Source of the DNA: Paralimibaculum aggregatum
GTDB taxonomy: Bacteria > Pseudomonadota > Alphaproteobacteria > Rhodobacterales > Rhodobacteraceae
Length of the DNA: 64,000 bases
Assembly: GCF_030270585.1 (NCBI RefSeq)
Contig: NZ_BSYI01000015.1
Location: 1 to 64,000, forward strand
Reading direction: 5' to 3'
Shown here one piece after another: positions 35,186 through 45,711 of this stretch. Under the pieces are notes generated by a model. It was not told the DNA's origin. It saw only the letters and a list, made by a program, of their open reading frames with translations, and ran no database searches. Position 1 is the stretch's first letter, and the number at the start of each line of letters is the position of its first letter. The position numbers were made by a program, and so were the translations under genes.

Positions 35186-36664
35186 ATGGCAACCACCGAG
35201 GCCGCGGACCCACGCTTCGCCAAGGGCGACCGCCCTGAGCCGAGCTTCCGCATCGAGATGCTCTGGACCGACGCAAGATACCGGTCCCTCTTCCTTCAGA
35301 TCATTGCCTTCATCCTGCTGATGCTCGCCGTCGGCTGGCTGGTCAACAACACCATCCAGAACCTCGGGCGGCTGGGTAAGGACTTCAACTTCGGCTTCCT
35401 GTTCACCGAGGCCAACTACGACATCAACCAGCGGCTGATCAGCTATGACAGCCAGAGCCCGAACTGGCAGGCCGCCCTCGTCGGCATCCTCAACACGCTG
35501 CTGGTGGCGGCCATGGGCTGCATCGCCTGCACCGTCATCGGGGTGATCGCGGGCGTGCTCAGGCTGTCGAAGAACTGGGTCGTCTCCAAGCTGATGCTGG
35601 TCTACATCGAGGCGGTCCGGAACGTGCCGGTGCTGCTGCAGATCCTGCTCTGGTACGCGGTCTTCATCGAGGCGCTGCCGAAACCCTCGGCGTTCCGCGC
35701 CAAGGCCGACGCCGAGCCGGAGGCGACGCTCTGGTTCGACATGATCGCGGCGACCAACCGCGGCTTCTACCTGCCCCGCCCGGTGTTCGAGCAGGGCATG
35801 ACGCTCGTCGGGCTGACGGTGCTCGCCTCCATCGTGCTGCTGTTCGTCTTCAACTGGGCGCGCAAGAACTACCAGAACGCCTATGGCGCGGAGATGCCGG
35901 GGGCGATGATCGCGCTCGCCATGCTGTTCGCGCCGGTGGCGGGCCTGGCGATCGTCTCGCTGCTGTTCCCGGTCGCGCTCATCGAGGGCGGGCTGGCACA
36001 GATCCCGGCGAATCTCGGCGCCGCCATCGGGGCGCAGGAATTCGCGCTGCTCGCCAAGGCCGCCGGCGCGGTGCTGGTGGGCGCGCTGATCGGCCTCGTG
36101 CTCTGGCGCGCGCCGATCAGCTCGATGCGGGTGCTGATCCTCTTCCTGCCCGGTGTCGCGGTCTACTACCTCCTCGGCGAGCCGATGACCTGGATCTATC
36201 CGGAGCTCAAGGGCTTCAATTTCATGGCCGGCGACGATGCCGCGATCTATGCCCGCAACTCGCTGATGGCGCTCTGGCTCGCGCTCTCGGTCTATACCGG
36301 CGCCTTCGTGGCGGAGATCGTGCGCGGCGGCATCGTGGCGATTCCCAAGGGCCAGACCGAGGCGGCCGCGGCGCTGGGGCTGCGCGCCAACCGGATCATG
36401 AGCCTCGTGATCCTACCGCAGGCGCTGCGGGTGATCATCCCGCCGCAGATCTCGCAGTATCTGAACCTCACCAAGAACAGCTCGCTCGCCATCGCGGTCG
36501 GCTACATGGACGCCACCGGCACGCTCGGCGGCATCACCCTCAACCAGACCGGCCGCGAGATGGAATGCATCCTGCTGCTGATGGCCTTCTACCTCGCGAT
36601 CTCGCTGACGATCTCGGCGGTGATCAACTGGTTCAACGAACGCGTCAAGCTGAAGGAGCGCTGA
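35186..36664 (+). CDS. aapQ: General L-amino-acid ABC transporter permease
   Basis: 492 residues, long for this family. Transmembrane segments at about 35-55, 100-125, 145-165, 210-230, 245-275, 300-320, 325-340, 370-390 and 460-480. The HisMQ-type permease core reads YIEAVRNVPVLLQILLWY and the EAA loop TEAAAALGLRANRIMSLVILPQALR (about 390-412). The stop is one base before the aapM start. It forms the channel with AapM. Confidence 0.94.
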   Translation: MATTEAADPRFAKGDRPEPSFRIEMLWTDARYRSLFLQIIAFILLMLAVGWLVNNTIQNLGRLGKDFNFGFLFTEANYDINQRLISYDSQSPNWQAALVGILNTLLVAAMGCIACTVIGVIAGVLRLSKNWVVSKLMLVYIEAVRNVPVLLQILLWYAVFIEALPKPSAFRAKADAEPEATLWFDMIAATNRGFYLPRPVFEQGMTLVGLTVLASIVLLFVFNWARKNYQNAYGAEMPGAMIALAMLFAPVAGLAIVSLLFPVALIEGGLAQIPANLGAAIGAQEFALLAKAAGAVLVGALIGLVLWRAPISSMRVLILFLPGVAVYYLLGEPMTWIYPELKGFNFMAGDDAAIYARNSLMALWLALSVYTGAFVAEIVRGGIVAIPKGQTEAAAALGLRANRIMSLVILPQALRVIIPPQISQYLNLTKNSSLAIAVGYMDATGTLGGITLNQTGREMECILLLMAFYLAISLTISAVINWFNERVKLKER

Positions 36665-36665
36665 G

Positions 36666-38597
36666 ATGACTCAGGGACCGGACGCCGAACACAGCGGAGA
36701 TCCCGTCGTCGTCACCTCGGCGCCGACAGCGACCCGCGTCGCGAGCGACTATGCCTTCGTGGCCGAGGGGCAGATCCCCCCGGCCCCGCCGCCGCCGGGC
36801 TCCAGCGGACCGCTTCTCTGGGTCCGCGAGAACCTGTTTCCCGACCTGCTGAACGCGACGCTGACGCTGATCACGATCGCCCTGCTGGTCTGGATGCTGC
36901 CCGGGATCTACCAATGGGCCATCGGCCACGCCATCCTCGACGCCAACTCGCTCGACGAGTGCCGGCAGCGGATGGACGAGCTCTATGGCGAGGGCGAGCG
37001 CGGTGCCTGCTGGGCGATCATCAACGAGCGCATCCAGCAGTTCCTCTATGGCCGCTATCCCGAGGAGCTGCGCTGGCGGCCGACGCTGGCCTTCCTGCTG
37101 CTGTTCCCGGCAGCGGCGCCGGTGCTGTTCTCCCGCCCGGCACAGCCGATCCTGGTGTTCTTCGCCGTGGTCTGGGCGGTGTGGGGCTTCTCCGCCTGGT
37201 GGCCCGACGAGGGCTTCGACGCGATGACGGCGGCGCTGATCCTCGGCCCGCCGCTGATCGCGCTGGGGCTCGCGCGGATCATCCCGCCGGTGCGGCGCTT
37301 CCTGCTGGTCTTCTCGGTGCTGTTCCCGGCGGTCGCCTATTTCCTGATCTGGGGCGGCTCGATCTGGGGCCCGATCCTCGTCGTCGCCACGCCGGTGATC
37401 GCCTATGTGGTCTACTGGCTGGTTGAGCGGATGCTCGACGACACCCTCGGCGAGGAGCTGGCCAACACGCTGGCGATGATCGCCAGCATCTTCGCGGTGG
37501 CCTTCTGGCTGCTGTTCGGGGTTGCGGCGGTCGACGAGGCGCTGACCCGCGCGGTGGCCGATACCCGCATCCCCGACCGCGTCGCCATGCTCGACCAGGT
37601 GATCGCCGATCCGGAGGCCGAGGACGCCGCCCGGGCCGCCGCCCGCCGCGAGCGCAGCGACCTGCTCGCCCTCGACGAGCAGCGCGCCGAGATCTCCGGG
37701 CTCCGGCTGGCGCTCGAGAAGCTCTCGACCGAAAGCGTCGCCACGCCCGAGGGCGCGAAGCCGGTGGCGGACTTCGTGCACGAGGATCTCGACGCCAGCC
37801 CCGAACTGGCGGCCGCCTCGATGCAGGCGCTCTCGCCAGAGGACCAGGATCTCGCCGAGGCCTACCAGACCACCGAGAGCCGGCTGATCGGCGAGCAGAC
37901 CCGGATCTGGACGATCTACAAGAACTTCGGCCGGGTCGGGATCGAGCAGGTCGAGAGCGCGCAGCTCGGCGGCTTCCTGCTGACGCTGATCATCGGCGTG
38001 ACCGCGATCGCGGGCTCGCTGCCGATCGGCATCCTGCTGGCGCTCGGGCGGCGCTCCGGGCTGATCTTCATCCGCATGGTGGCGGTGACGATCATCGAGG
38101 CGATCCGCGGCGTGCCGCTGATCACGCTGCTCTTCGTGGCCTCCTCGCTGCTCAACTACTTCCTGCCGCCCGGCACCTCCTTCGACATCATCCTGAGGGT
38201 GCTGATCCTGGTCACGCTGTTCGCCTCGGCCTATGTGGCGGAGGCGATCCGCGGCGGGCTGGCGGCGCTGCCCAAGGGGCAGTACGAGGCCGGCGATGCC
38301 ATGGGGCTGACCTATGCGCAGTCGATGCGGCTGATCATCCTGCCGCAGGCGCTGAAGATCTCGATCCCGTCGATCGTCAACATCTTCATCGGCGTGTTCA
38401 AGGACTCGACGCTGGTCTCGATCATCGGCCTGTTCGACCCGCTCGGCGTGATCGCGCCGATCCTGGCCGACAGCCGCTGGCAGGGCATCTATGCGGAGAC
38501 CTACGTGTTCGTCGCCGCGCTGTTCTTCGTCTGCTGCTTCGGGATGTCGCGCTACTCGATGTATCTCGAGCGCAAGCTCAAAACCGACCACCGCTGA
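36666..38597 (+). CDS. aapM: General L-amino-acid ABC transporter permease, enlarged
   Basis: 643 residues, well above the roughly 380-430 usual for AapM/BztC. The typical N-terminal segment and PSGLYQWAIG-like helix are kept (residues 50-85), and the C-terminal HisMQ core is intact: [31 protein letters not shown] and the EAA loop [25 protein letters not shown] (about 540-562). Between them lie extra membrane helices (about 140-290) and a charged, helical insert (about 300-415, [18 protein letters not shown] region). The insert is seen in the sequence; its role is unknown. It starts one base after the aapQ stop. Confidence 0.92.
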   Translation: MTQGPDAEHSGDPVVVTSAPTATRVASDYAFVAEGQIPPAPPPPGSSGPLLWVRENLFPDLLNATLTLITIALLVWMLPGIYQWAIGHAILDANSLDECRQRMDELYGEGERGACWAIINERIQQFLYGRYPEELRWRPTLAFLLLFPAAAPVLFSRPAQPILVFFAVVWAVWGFSAWWPDEGFDAMTAALILGPPLIALGLARIIPPVRRFLLVFSVLFPAVAYFLIWGGSIWGPILVVATPVIAYVVYWLVERMLDDTLGEELANTLAMIASIFAVAFWLLFGVAAVDEALTRAVADTRIPDRVAMLDQVIADPEAEDAARAAARRERSDLLALDEQRAEISGLRLALEKLSTESVATPEGAKPVADFVHEDLDASPELAAASMQALSPEDQDLAEAYQTTESRLIGEQTRIWTIYKNFGRVGIEQVESAQLGGFLLTLIIGVTAIAGSLPIGILLALGRRSGLIFIRMVAVTIIEAIRGVPLITLLFVASSLLNYFLPPGTSFDIILRVLILVTLFASAYVAEAIRGGLAALPKGQYEAGDAMGLTYAQSMRLIILPQALKISIPSIVNIFIGVFKDSTLVSIIGLFDPLGVIAPILADSRWQGIYAETYVFVAALFFVCCFGMSRYSMYLERKLKTDHR

Positions 38598-38620
38598 CGG
38601 GTCACAGGGAGTCAAAAGTC

Positions 38621-39424
<804 letters not shown>

Positions 39425-39472
39425 GCCCGGATCCGCGGGGGGCCGCCCGGCCCCCTGCCCTTCCCCTTCCCC

Positions 39473-40753
39473 TCAGCGCGCGATCTCCTCCCGGCGCTCG
39501 GCGAGCCGCCGGCGCACCAGGCCGAGATGGCTTTGCGCCAGATGCGCGTTCTCGCGGAACGAGAGCGGCAGCTTCATCCCCCTGAGCCGTCCCTCGAGGG
39601 CGTCGAGCCGGTCCGAGAGCCGGTCCAGCGCCGCGGCATCGCGCGCCTCCGTCACCCCGAGATCGATCTCCTGCAACTGCGGATAGAAGCGGTAGATCCG
39701 CCGCCGCATCGCCCATTCGTAGAGCGCGGGCACCGCCCGCATCAGCGGCACCAGCAGGAACAGCGCCGGCAGGATCAGCACCAGGAAGCGGTTGATCTGC
39801 GCCGCCACCCAGTAGGGCAGGAACTCCATGAGCCGCGACGGCCCGTTCTCGAGCAGCGCCCGGGCATGCGGGTTGAGCGGCGCGCCGAGCTGGCGGGCAC
39901 TGGGGAAATCCCCCTCCAGCGAGAGCTGCGTGGCCCGGGAATGGAGCATCCGCGCCGCCCGCACCAGCCGGTTGACGAGGGCAGGATGCAGGTCCTTGCG
40001 CGCCAGCATCCGCGCCGGCGTGGCGAGCAGCGTGACGTCCTCGGGCGGCAGCCGCGCGCCGAAATCCAGCGTGCCCGCGGGAAGGCGCAGCGCCACCAGC
40101 TCGGGCAGCCGGCGGGTCAGTGCCTCGACCTGCGCCACCGGCACGAGGCCGTGGCCGGGCGTCGACAGCAGCTCCGTGAGATAGGGCGCATCGGTCGGCG
40201 CGACGAAGAGGGCGAGATCCACCTCGCCCCGGCGCAGCGCCTCGGCCGCCGCGCGGCCGCCGAGCGCCACCTCGCGGTTCGCCGTCCGGTCGAGCTCCAT
40301 CGTGCCGGCCAGCCGCCCCCAGGCGAACCGCGCGCCGCTACCCTCCGGCCCCACCGCGAGCGCGAGGCCCCGCCAGTCCGGCGGGAAACGCGGCACCGGC
40401 GCGGCCTCGCGCTCGACGAAGAGGATCGGCTCGAGGAACAGCGCGGCGATCGCCGCCGGCGGCACGCCCTCGGGCACCGGCACGCCGCCCTGCAGCAGCC
40501 CGGCATCGGCGCGGCCCTCGGCGAGCAGCCGGGCGTTGTCGACCGAGCCATCGGTCTCGAGGATCTCCACCGTGATGCCGTCTTCGGCGAGGATCTCGGC
40601 ATAGCGTTCGGCGAGCCGGTGATAGCCGCCTCCGGCCCGCCCCGCGGCAAGGCTCAGCTCGGTGTCGGGCGCGAGGTCGAGCGCAGTCCAGAGGGTCCAG
40701 AGCAGGCCCGCCAGGATCAGCCCCGCGAGCGCGTAGAGTCCGAGCTTGGCCAT
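39473..40753 (-). CDS. TAXI-family TRAP transporter solute receptor, membrane-anchored
   Basis: 426 residues. An N-terminal anchor or signal (GLYALAGLILAGLLWTLWTALD) is followed by the TAXI fold LSLAAGRAGGGYHRLAERYA, ADAGLLQGGVPVP, FVEREAAPVPRF and ALGGRAAAEALRRGEVD (residues 30-290), then a second membrane segment (about 325-345, FLVLILPALFLLVPL) and a charged C-terminal helix. No TRAP permease (DctM/fused 4TM) is encoded nearby, so it is an orphan receptor or has a sensing role. Converges with aapP across 48 bases. Confidence 0.85.
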   Translation of the reverse strand: MAKLGLYALAGLILAGLLWTLWTALDLAPDTELSLAAGRAGGGYHRLAERYAEILAEDGITVEILETDGSVDNARLLAEGRADAGLLQGGVPVPEGVPPAAIAALFLEPILFVEREAAPVPRFPPDWRGLALAVGPEGSGARFAWGRLAGTMELDRTANREVALGGRAAAEALRRGEVDLALFVAPTDAPYLTELLSTPGHGLVPVAQVEALTRRLPELVALRLPAGTLDFGARLPPEDVTLLATPARMLARKDLHPALVNRLVRAARMLHSRATQLSLEGDFPSARQLGAPLNPHARALLENGPSRLMEFLPYWVAAQINRFLVLILPALFLLVPLMRAVPALYEWAMRRRIYRFYPQLQEIDLGVTEARDAAALDRLSDRLDALEGRLRGMKLPLSFRENAHLAQSHLGLVRRRLAERREEIAR

Positions 40754-40801
40754 GCAGTGCGTCCCCCTTGCGCCACCTGTCGCGGGCCGGGCAGCTGCGG
40801 C

Positions 40802-41329
40802 TCAGACCGTGCCGGCCTCGAGCTCCCGCGGCCGGGCGAAATCGACGAAGGCGGCGGCGTGATAGGCGAGCCGGCCCCAGTCCTCGAGATCGAGCTCGAA
40901 GACCGCTGCCGCCGCGGTCGGAAAATGGTCGAAGGCACGGGCGCAGCGCGGGCGGACGGCGCCGCCGGCGAGTTTGCGGGTCAGCGCCGAGAGACCGGGA
41001 TTGTGCCCGACGATCATCGCCGCGGCGGTCTCCGGCGGCAGCCCGGCGAGGCGCGCGCGCATCTGGTCGGGGCTGGCGTGATAGAGGTCCGGCTCGATCA
41101 CCGGCGCCGGCAGGCCCGGGATCGTCTCGGCCATCAGCTCCACGGTCTGGCGGGTGCGCAGCGAGGAGGAGCAGAGCACCAGATCGGGCAGATGCCCGCG
41201 CTCGAGCAGCCAGCGGGAGATCACGGGCGCGGCGCGCCGCCCGCGCGGCGCGAGCGGCCGGTCATGGTCCTCGAGCGCCGGGTCCGACCAGCTCGACTTG
41301 GCGTGGCGGACCAGAATCACCTTTTTCAT
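40802..41329 (-). CDS. sixA: Histidine phosphatase (SixA-like)
   Basis: 175 residues. Catalytic RHA(K)S motif VRHAKSSW (residues 7-14), second Arg region SSSLRTRQTVE (about 55), and the VGHNPGLS motif (about 100). SixA dephosphorylates phosphohistidine in HPt domains of E. coli; the family also acts on other phospho-substrates. Short length without a long insert fits SixA rather than phosphoglycerate mutase. Confidence 0.9.
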   Translation of the reverse strand: MKKVILVRHAKSSWSDPALEDHDRPLAPRGRRAAPVISRWLLERGHLPDLVLCSSSLRTRQTVELMAETIPGLPAPVIEPDLYHASPDQMRARLAGLPPETAAAMIVGHNPGLSALTRKLAGGAVRPRCARAFDHFPTAAAAVFELDLEDWGRLAYHAAAFVDFARPRELEAGTV

Positions 41330-41382
41330 GCCGGGAATATGACAGTCATCGGACCTCCGGGGTCAACTGCGTAGAAGCCGGC

Positions 41383-42051
41383 TCAGGCGCCGGCGGTGCG
41401 TGCCGCGAGGAAGGCGGCGATGTGAAAGCGGGTCTGCGCCGCCGGCGGCGGGCTGCCCACCGGACAGGCCCGGCGCACCAGGCAGCCGCCGTCGCGGCAG
41501 GCCGCGCCCGCCGGCCCCCGGACATGCGCGGCGCAGGCATCGACATCGTAGGGCGCCGGCCCCATCGCCCCCACCGGGCAGGCGGTGAGGCAGGGCGCCG
41601 GGCAGGCAAGGCAGGGCTGCGGCGCCGGCGCCGGCGGCAGCGGCCGGCGCCCGGGCAGCGCCAGCGCGCCGCGATAGGAGGCCCAGAGCCCCCGCGACGG
41701 CGAGACCGGCAGGCCCACCGGCGAGCCGGCCAGCCCCTCGCCCCGCGCCGCCCAGCGCAGGAAGGGCAGATGCGGCGGCCCGCCGAAGGGAAACAGCGCC
41801 TGCCCCCCCTCGGCCGCGGCGAGGGGGGCGAGCACCCGGCGGCTCCAGCGGTCGAGCGGGTCGGCGCGGCCGTCCGCGGCTTCCGGCGCGGCGGAAAACA
41901 CCGCCCACATCCGCGGCCCGTCGGCGCCGACGAGGAGCAGCGTCTCCAGCCCCTCGGGCAGGCCATCCTCCGGGCAGCCATGAAAGCCGCCATGGAGCGC
42001 GAGGCCCAGCCGCTGCAGCGCCGCCGCGAGGGCGCCCCGCCCCGCGCTCAT
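41383..42051 (-). CDS. Small 4Fe-4S ferredoxin-domain protein
   Basis: 222 residues. Two cysteine clusters: CLACPAPCLTACPVG (about 150-165) and CAAHVRGPAGAACRDGG plus CLVRRACPVG (about 175-200), compatible with two [4Fe-4S] centres. The N-terminal part (LLLVGADGPRMWAVF, PLDRWSRRVLAPLA) resembles proteins related to QueG-like epoxyqueuosine reductases without the B12 domain. The ATG at 42051 is one of several possible starts. Reaction unknown. It is divergent from the MAPEG gene. Confidence 0.8.
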   Translation of the reverse strand: MSAGRGALAAALQRLGLALHGGFHGCPEDGLPEGLETLLLVGADGPRMWAVFSAAPEAADGRADPLDRWSRRVLAPLAAAEGGQALFPFGGPPHLPFLRWAARGEGLAGSPVGLPVSPSRGLWASYRGALALPGRRPLPPAPAPQPCLACPAPCLTACPVGAMGPAPYDVDACAAHVRGPAGAACRDGGCLVRRACPVGSPPPAAQTRFHIAAFLAARTAGA

Positions 42052-42218
42052 CGCGGGCACGCCGCCGCGGCGCGGGCGGTCTCGGCACGGGTTGCGGCGC
42101 CGGCAGGCGCGGGAAGGACACACATCGCGGTCGCGGTTTTCCGGAATGACGCTAGGATCGAGGGGAGCACGCGGCCCCCCGCCGCAGCCGACATCGCAAA
42201 TTCTGGGAGGGAATGTCC

Positions 42219-42629
42219 ATGCCCGAGACCACCAGTCCCGAAATCTTCTGGCTCGCCGCCACTGCGCTGGCCACTGCGGTGATGTGGGTGCCCTACATCC
42301 TCTGGATGATCTCCGACCGCGGGCTCGGCCCCGCGCTGATGGATGGCGAGCACGACATCGCCTATACCGTGCCCTGGGCGGCGCGCGCCGTCCGCGCCCA
42401 TCGCAACGCGGTGGAGAACCTCGTGGTCTTCGGTGTGCTGGCGCTGGCGGTGCAGGCGACCGGCACCGGCACGGCGCTCACCGCGCAGGCAGCGGCGCTG
42501 TTCTTCTTCGTGCGGGTGGCGCATTACGGGGTCTATGTCGCCGGGATGCCGGTGGTGCGCACGCTGCTCTTCGCGGTCGGGGTGGGCTGCCAGATCGTGC
42601 TCGGCCTCGCGGTGCTCGGCTGGATCTGA
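42219..42629 (+). CDS. MAPEG family membrane protein
   Basis: 136 residues; the ATG at 42219 has GGGAGGG 8 bases upstream (another ATG at 42213 is too close). Four membrane helices: IFWLAATALATAVMWVPYI, the loop AARAVRAHRNAVENLVVFG (the family's R-x-x-R-A-H-x-N signature), ALTAQAAALFFFVR, and TLLFAVGVGCQIVLGLAVLG. MAPEG proteins bind glutathione or eicosanoid-type lipids in eukaryotes; bacterial members are largely uncharacterised. It is divergent from the 4Fe-4S gene. Confidence 0.87.
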   Translation: MPETTSPEIFWLAATALATAVMWVPYILWMISDRGLGPALMDGEHDIAYTVPWAARAVRAHRNAVENLVVFGVLALAVQATGTGTALTAQAAALFFFVRVAHYGVYVAGMPVVRTLLFAVGVGCQIVLGLAVLGWI

Positions 42630-42752
42630 GCCTCGGGACGGCGTCCGGAGGAGGCGCCGCGGCCGGCGCTGCGCCCGGCCCCGCCGCCCCGCCCGCGGCG
42701 CGCTGCCGGCCGGTCGCCCGGCCCGACCGGGGCGGGTGGCACGCGGCGCGCC

Positions 42753-43418
42753 TCAGCCGACACCGAGCGCCAGCACCCGGCTGATCTGCATCAGCGGACG
42801 GCCCGATTCGCCGGCCCAGGCGTCGAAGGCCCGCTGCACCGCGGCCATGGCGGATTTCGAGCCGGGCGCCTTCGCCACCACGCCCTCGCGGACCAGCGCC
42901 GCGGTGACGTCGCGGCTCAGCACGAAACCGTCCTTGCCGAGGCCGCGCAGGGCATAGGCGCCGGTGTTGCCGCCGAGCCGCGCGCCTCTGGCCTTGAGAA
43001 ACAGCAGCAGCCCGGCGAAGTCGCTCCCCGGCCAGGCGGCGAAGGCGGCGCCGGCGCTGCCATGCTCGGCCGCCAGCGCGCGCAGCATCAGCGCATTGTC
43101 GCGGATCGCGCGGGCCTTGCCCATGTGGCCGATGCCGCCGGTCCGTGCCGCCGCCTCCAGCGCCTCGTCATCCATCATCGAGCAGGCGCCGGGGTCGAAG
43201 CCGTCGAAGGCTGTCTCGAAGCCGGGCCATTTCGCCTCCACCACCTTCCAGCTGAAACCGGCGGTGAAGACATGGAAGGAGAAGGCCGAGAGCCAGCGAT
43301 CGTCCGGCAGCCGGGAGAGTTCCCCGGGCGCCACCGGCACCGGCAGCAGCGCCTCGAGCGCCGCCGGCCCGCCGTGGCGCTCCGCCGCCATGGCGAAGAT
43401 CTCGTCGAAGCTGCGCAT
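42753..43418 (-). CDS. 3-methyladenine DNA glycosylase I (Tag)-like protein
   Basis: 221 residues. The ATG at 43418 has GGGGAGG upstream. HhH-glycosylase-like layout with FSFHVFTAGFSWKVVEAKWPGF (about 45-66), DDEALEAAARTGGIGHMGKARAIRDNA (about 85-110) and GFVLSRDVTAALVREGVV near the end, matching the divergent Tag-related group in proteobacteria. The canonical zinc ligands at the termini of E. coli Tag are not evident, so substrate and activity are less sure. Presumed base-excision repair of alkylated purines. It lies after thrS, across a long inverted repeat. Confidence 0.78.
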   Translation of the reverse strand: MRSFDEIFAMAAERHGGPAALEALLPVPVAPGELSRLPDDRWLSAFSFHVFTAGFSWKVVEAKWPGFETAFDGFDPGACSMMDDEALEAAARTGGIGHMGKARAIRDNALMLRALAAEHGSAGAAFAAWPGSDFAGLLLFLKARGARLGGNTGAYALRGLGKDGFVLSRDVTAALVREGVVAKAPGSKSAMAAVQRAFDAWAGESGRPLMQISRVLALGVG

Positions 43419-43526
43419 GTTCCGCCTCCCCTGCATGGAGAATATAGCGGGAACATCCGACAGGCGGCACGTTGCGTCAAGTCACCCGCCCGTGACCCGC
43501 GCGTGACCCGGGCACGACCCGGTCAA

Positions 43527-43613
43527 GGGGCGCCCGCCGCCTCCCATGGGTGGGCAGGTGCAACGCCGAAGCCGGCGCGCCGGTGCAGGGGCGGGGGAGG
43601 CGGCGGGCGCCCC
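43527..43613. repeat. 19-bp perfect inverted repeat, 49-base loop
   Basis: GGGGCGCCCGCCGCCTCCC (43527-43545) and its exact complement GGGAGGCGGCGGGCGCCCC (43595-43613), with a 12-base palindrome CCGGCGCGCCGG (43572-43583) in the loop. It lies between the thrS stop (43646) and the start of the Tag-like gene (43418). It could terminate thrS, or block translation of the downstream gene. Confidence 0.75.
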
Positions 43614-43645
43614 CTCCGCCGGCGCCCCCGGCCGTGTGCCGGGGC

Positions 43646-45607
43646 TCAGCCGCGCAGGTCCGGCGCCCGCGCATCCTCGGCGATCAGGCCGAGTGCCTCG
43701 CCGAAGGGCATCACCTTCTGCCCCTGCTGGCCGAGCCGGCGGACGGCGACGGTGCCGGCCTCCACCTCCTGCCGGCCGATCGCGAGGATATAGGGCACGC
43801 CGGCACTGGAATGCTCGCGGACCTTGTAGTTGATCTTCTCGTTGCGCAGGTCGCTCTCGACCCTGAGCCCGGCATCGCGCAGCCGCTGCGCCAGCACCTC
43901 GGCATAGGCGTCGCCGTCCGAGACGATGGTCGCCACGACCGCCTGCACCGGGGCGAGCCAGGTCGGGAAGCGCCCGGCGCAGTTCTCGATCAGGATGCCG
44001 AGGAAGCGCTCGAAGCTGCCGAGGATCGCGCGGTGCATCATCACCGGGCGCGCCTTGTCGCCGTCCGGCGTGACGTATTCCGCGCCGAGCCGCTCGGGCA
44101 GGTTGAAATCCGCCTGAAAGGTGCCGCACTGCCATTCGCGCCCGATCGCATCGGTCAGCTTGAAGTCGAGCTTGGGCCCGTAGAAGGCGCCCTCGCCGGG
44201 ATCGACCTCGTAGTCGTTGGTGACCTTGCGCACCGCCGCCTCGAGCGCCGCCTCGGCCTTGTCCCAGACCGCATCGGAGCCGACGCGCACCTCCGGCCGG
44301 GTCGAGAGCTTGATGTCGAAGCGCTCGAAGCCGAGATCCCGGTAGACCGAGCCCAAGAGGTCGATGAACCGCGCGGTCTCGTCCTCGATCTGGTCCTCGG
44401 TGCAGAAGATGTGCGCATCGTCCTGGGTGAAGCCGCGCACCCGCATCAGCCCGTGCATCGAGCCCGAGCTCTCGTAGCGGTGGCAGGAGCCGAACTCGGC
44501 GAGGCGCAGCGGCAGGTCGCGATAGCTCTTCAGCCCGTGATTGTAGACCTGCACATGGCAGGGGCAGTTCATCGGCTTCAGGGCGTTCACGCGCTTCTCG
44601 TTGGCATGTTCCTCGTCGATCTCGGTGATGAACATGTTCTCGCGATACTTGTCCCAGTGCCCGCTGGCCTCCCAGAGCTTGCGGTCGACGACCTGCGGGG
44701 TGCGGATCTCCTGATAGCCCGCGGCGGTCAGGCGGCGGCGCATGTAGTCCTCGAGCACGCGGTAGACCGCCCAGCCCTTGGGGTGCCAGAACACCATGCC
44801 CGGCGCCTCCTCCTGCAGGTGGAAGAGCTGCTGCTCGCGGCCGATGCGCCGGTGGTCGCGCTTGGCGGCCTCCTCGAGCATGTGCAGATGCGCCTCGAGC
44901 TCGGCCTTGCTGGCGAAGGCCACGCCATAGATCCGCTGCAGCATCTTGTTGCGGCTGTCGCCGCGCCAGTAGGCGCCGGCCACCGACATCAGCTTGAAGG
45001 CATCCGCCGGCACCTGGCCGGTATGGGCCAGATGCGGGCCGCGGCAGAGATCCTGCCAGTGGCCGTGCCAGTACATGCGGATCTTCTGATCCTCGGGGAT
45101 CGCCTCGACCAGCTCCACCTTGTAGAGCTCGTTGCTGGCCTCGTAGTGGCGGATCGCGCGGTCGCGCTCCCAGGTCTCGGTGGTGACCGGCTCGCGCTTC
45201 TCGATGATCTGGCGCATGCGCTTCTCGATCGCCGCGAAATCCTCCTCGGTGAAGGGCTCCTCGCGGTCGAAGTCGTAGTACCAGCCCTTGTCGATCACCG
45301 GGCCGATGGTGACCTTGGTCTCGGGCCAGAGCTCCTGCACCGCGCGCGCCATGATGTGCGCGCAGTCGTGCCGGATCAGCTCCAGCACGTCCTGGCGGTT
45401 GGCCTCGTCCTTGGCGGTGAGGATGGCGAGCTTCGCATCCGCCTCCAGCGGCTCGGAGAGATCGGCCAGCCGGCCGTCGATCTTCGCCGCCAGCGCCGCC
45501 TTGCCGAGCGACTTGGAGATCGCGGTCGCCACCTCGGCCCCGGTGGTGCCGCGCGGAAACTCGCGCTCGGCGCCGTCGGGTAGGGTGATCGTGATCATCT
45601 CGCTCAT
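43646..45607 (-). CDS. thrS: Threonyl-tRNA synthetase
   Basis: 653 residues, full length for class IIa ThrRS. N-terminal TGS domain ([15 protein letters not shown]), the editing domain ([16 protein letters not shown] with HxxxH near 75), catalytic core with zinc ligands ([32 protein letters not shown]) and the C-terminal anticodon-binding domain ([31 protein letters not shown]). The ATG at 45607 is used; another in-frame start exists 9 bases upstream. Charges tRNA-Thr. Confidence 0.98.
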   Translation of the reverse strand: MSEMITITLPDGAEREFPRGTTGAEVATAISKSLGKAALAAKIDGRLADLSEPLEADAKLAILTAKDEANRQDVLELIRHDCAHIMARAVQELWPETKVTIGPVIDKGWYYDFDREEPFTEEDFAAIEKRMRQIIEKREPVTTETWERDRAIRHYEASNELYKVELVEAIPEDQKIRMYWHGHWQDLCRGPHLAHTGQVPADAFKLMSVAGAYWRGDSRNKMLQRIYGVAFASKAELEAHLHMLEEAAKRDHRRIGREQQLFHLQEEAPGMVFWHPKGWAVYRVLEDYMRRRLTAAGYQEIRTPQVVDRKLWEASGHWDKYRENMFITEIDEEHANEKRVNALKPMNCPCHVQVYNHGLKSYRDLPLRLAEFGSCHRYESSGSMHGLMRVRGFTQDDAHIFCTEDQIEDETARFIDLLGSVYRDLGFERFDIKLSTRPEVRVGSDAVWDKAEAALEAAVRKVTNDYEVDPGEGAFYGPKLDFKLTDAIGREWQCGTFQADFNLPERLGAEYVTPDGDKARPVMMHRAILGSFERFLGILIENCAGRFPTWLAPVQAVVATIVSDGDAYAEVLAQRLRDAGLRVESDLRNEKINYKVREHSSAGVPYILAIGRQEVEAGTVAVRRLGQQGQKVMPFGEALGLIAEDARAPDLRG

Positions 45608-45711
45608 GGCTCTCATCCGCTCAGGGGTTGCATGGGATCGTCGTCGTGGAACGGGCGGCAGGTTTCCCGCCGCCGCGCGGGCCTGTCAAGGCGGCCCGTT
45701 GCGCCCGGCGC

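Noticed and set aside
42753-43418. Possible alkylation-repair operon with the MAPEG gene
   Set aside because: The genes converge and share no regulatory sequence; no link seen.
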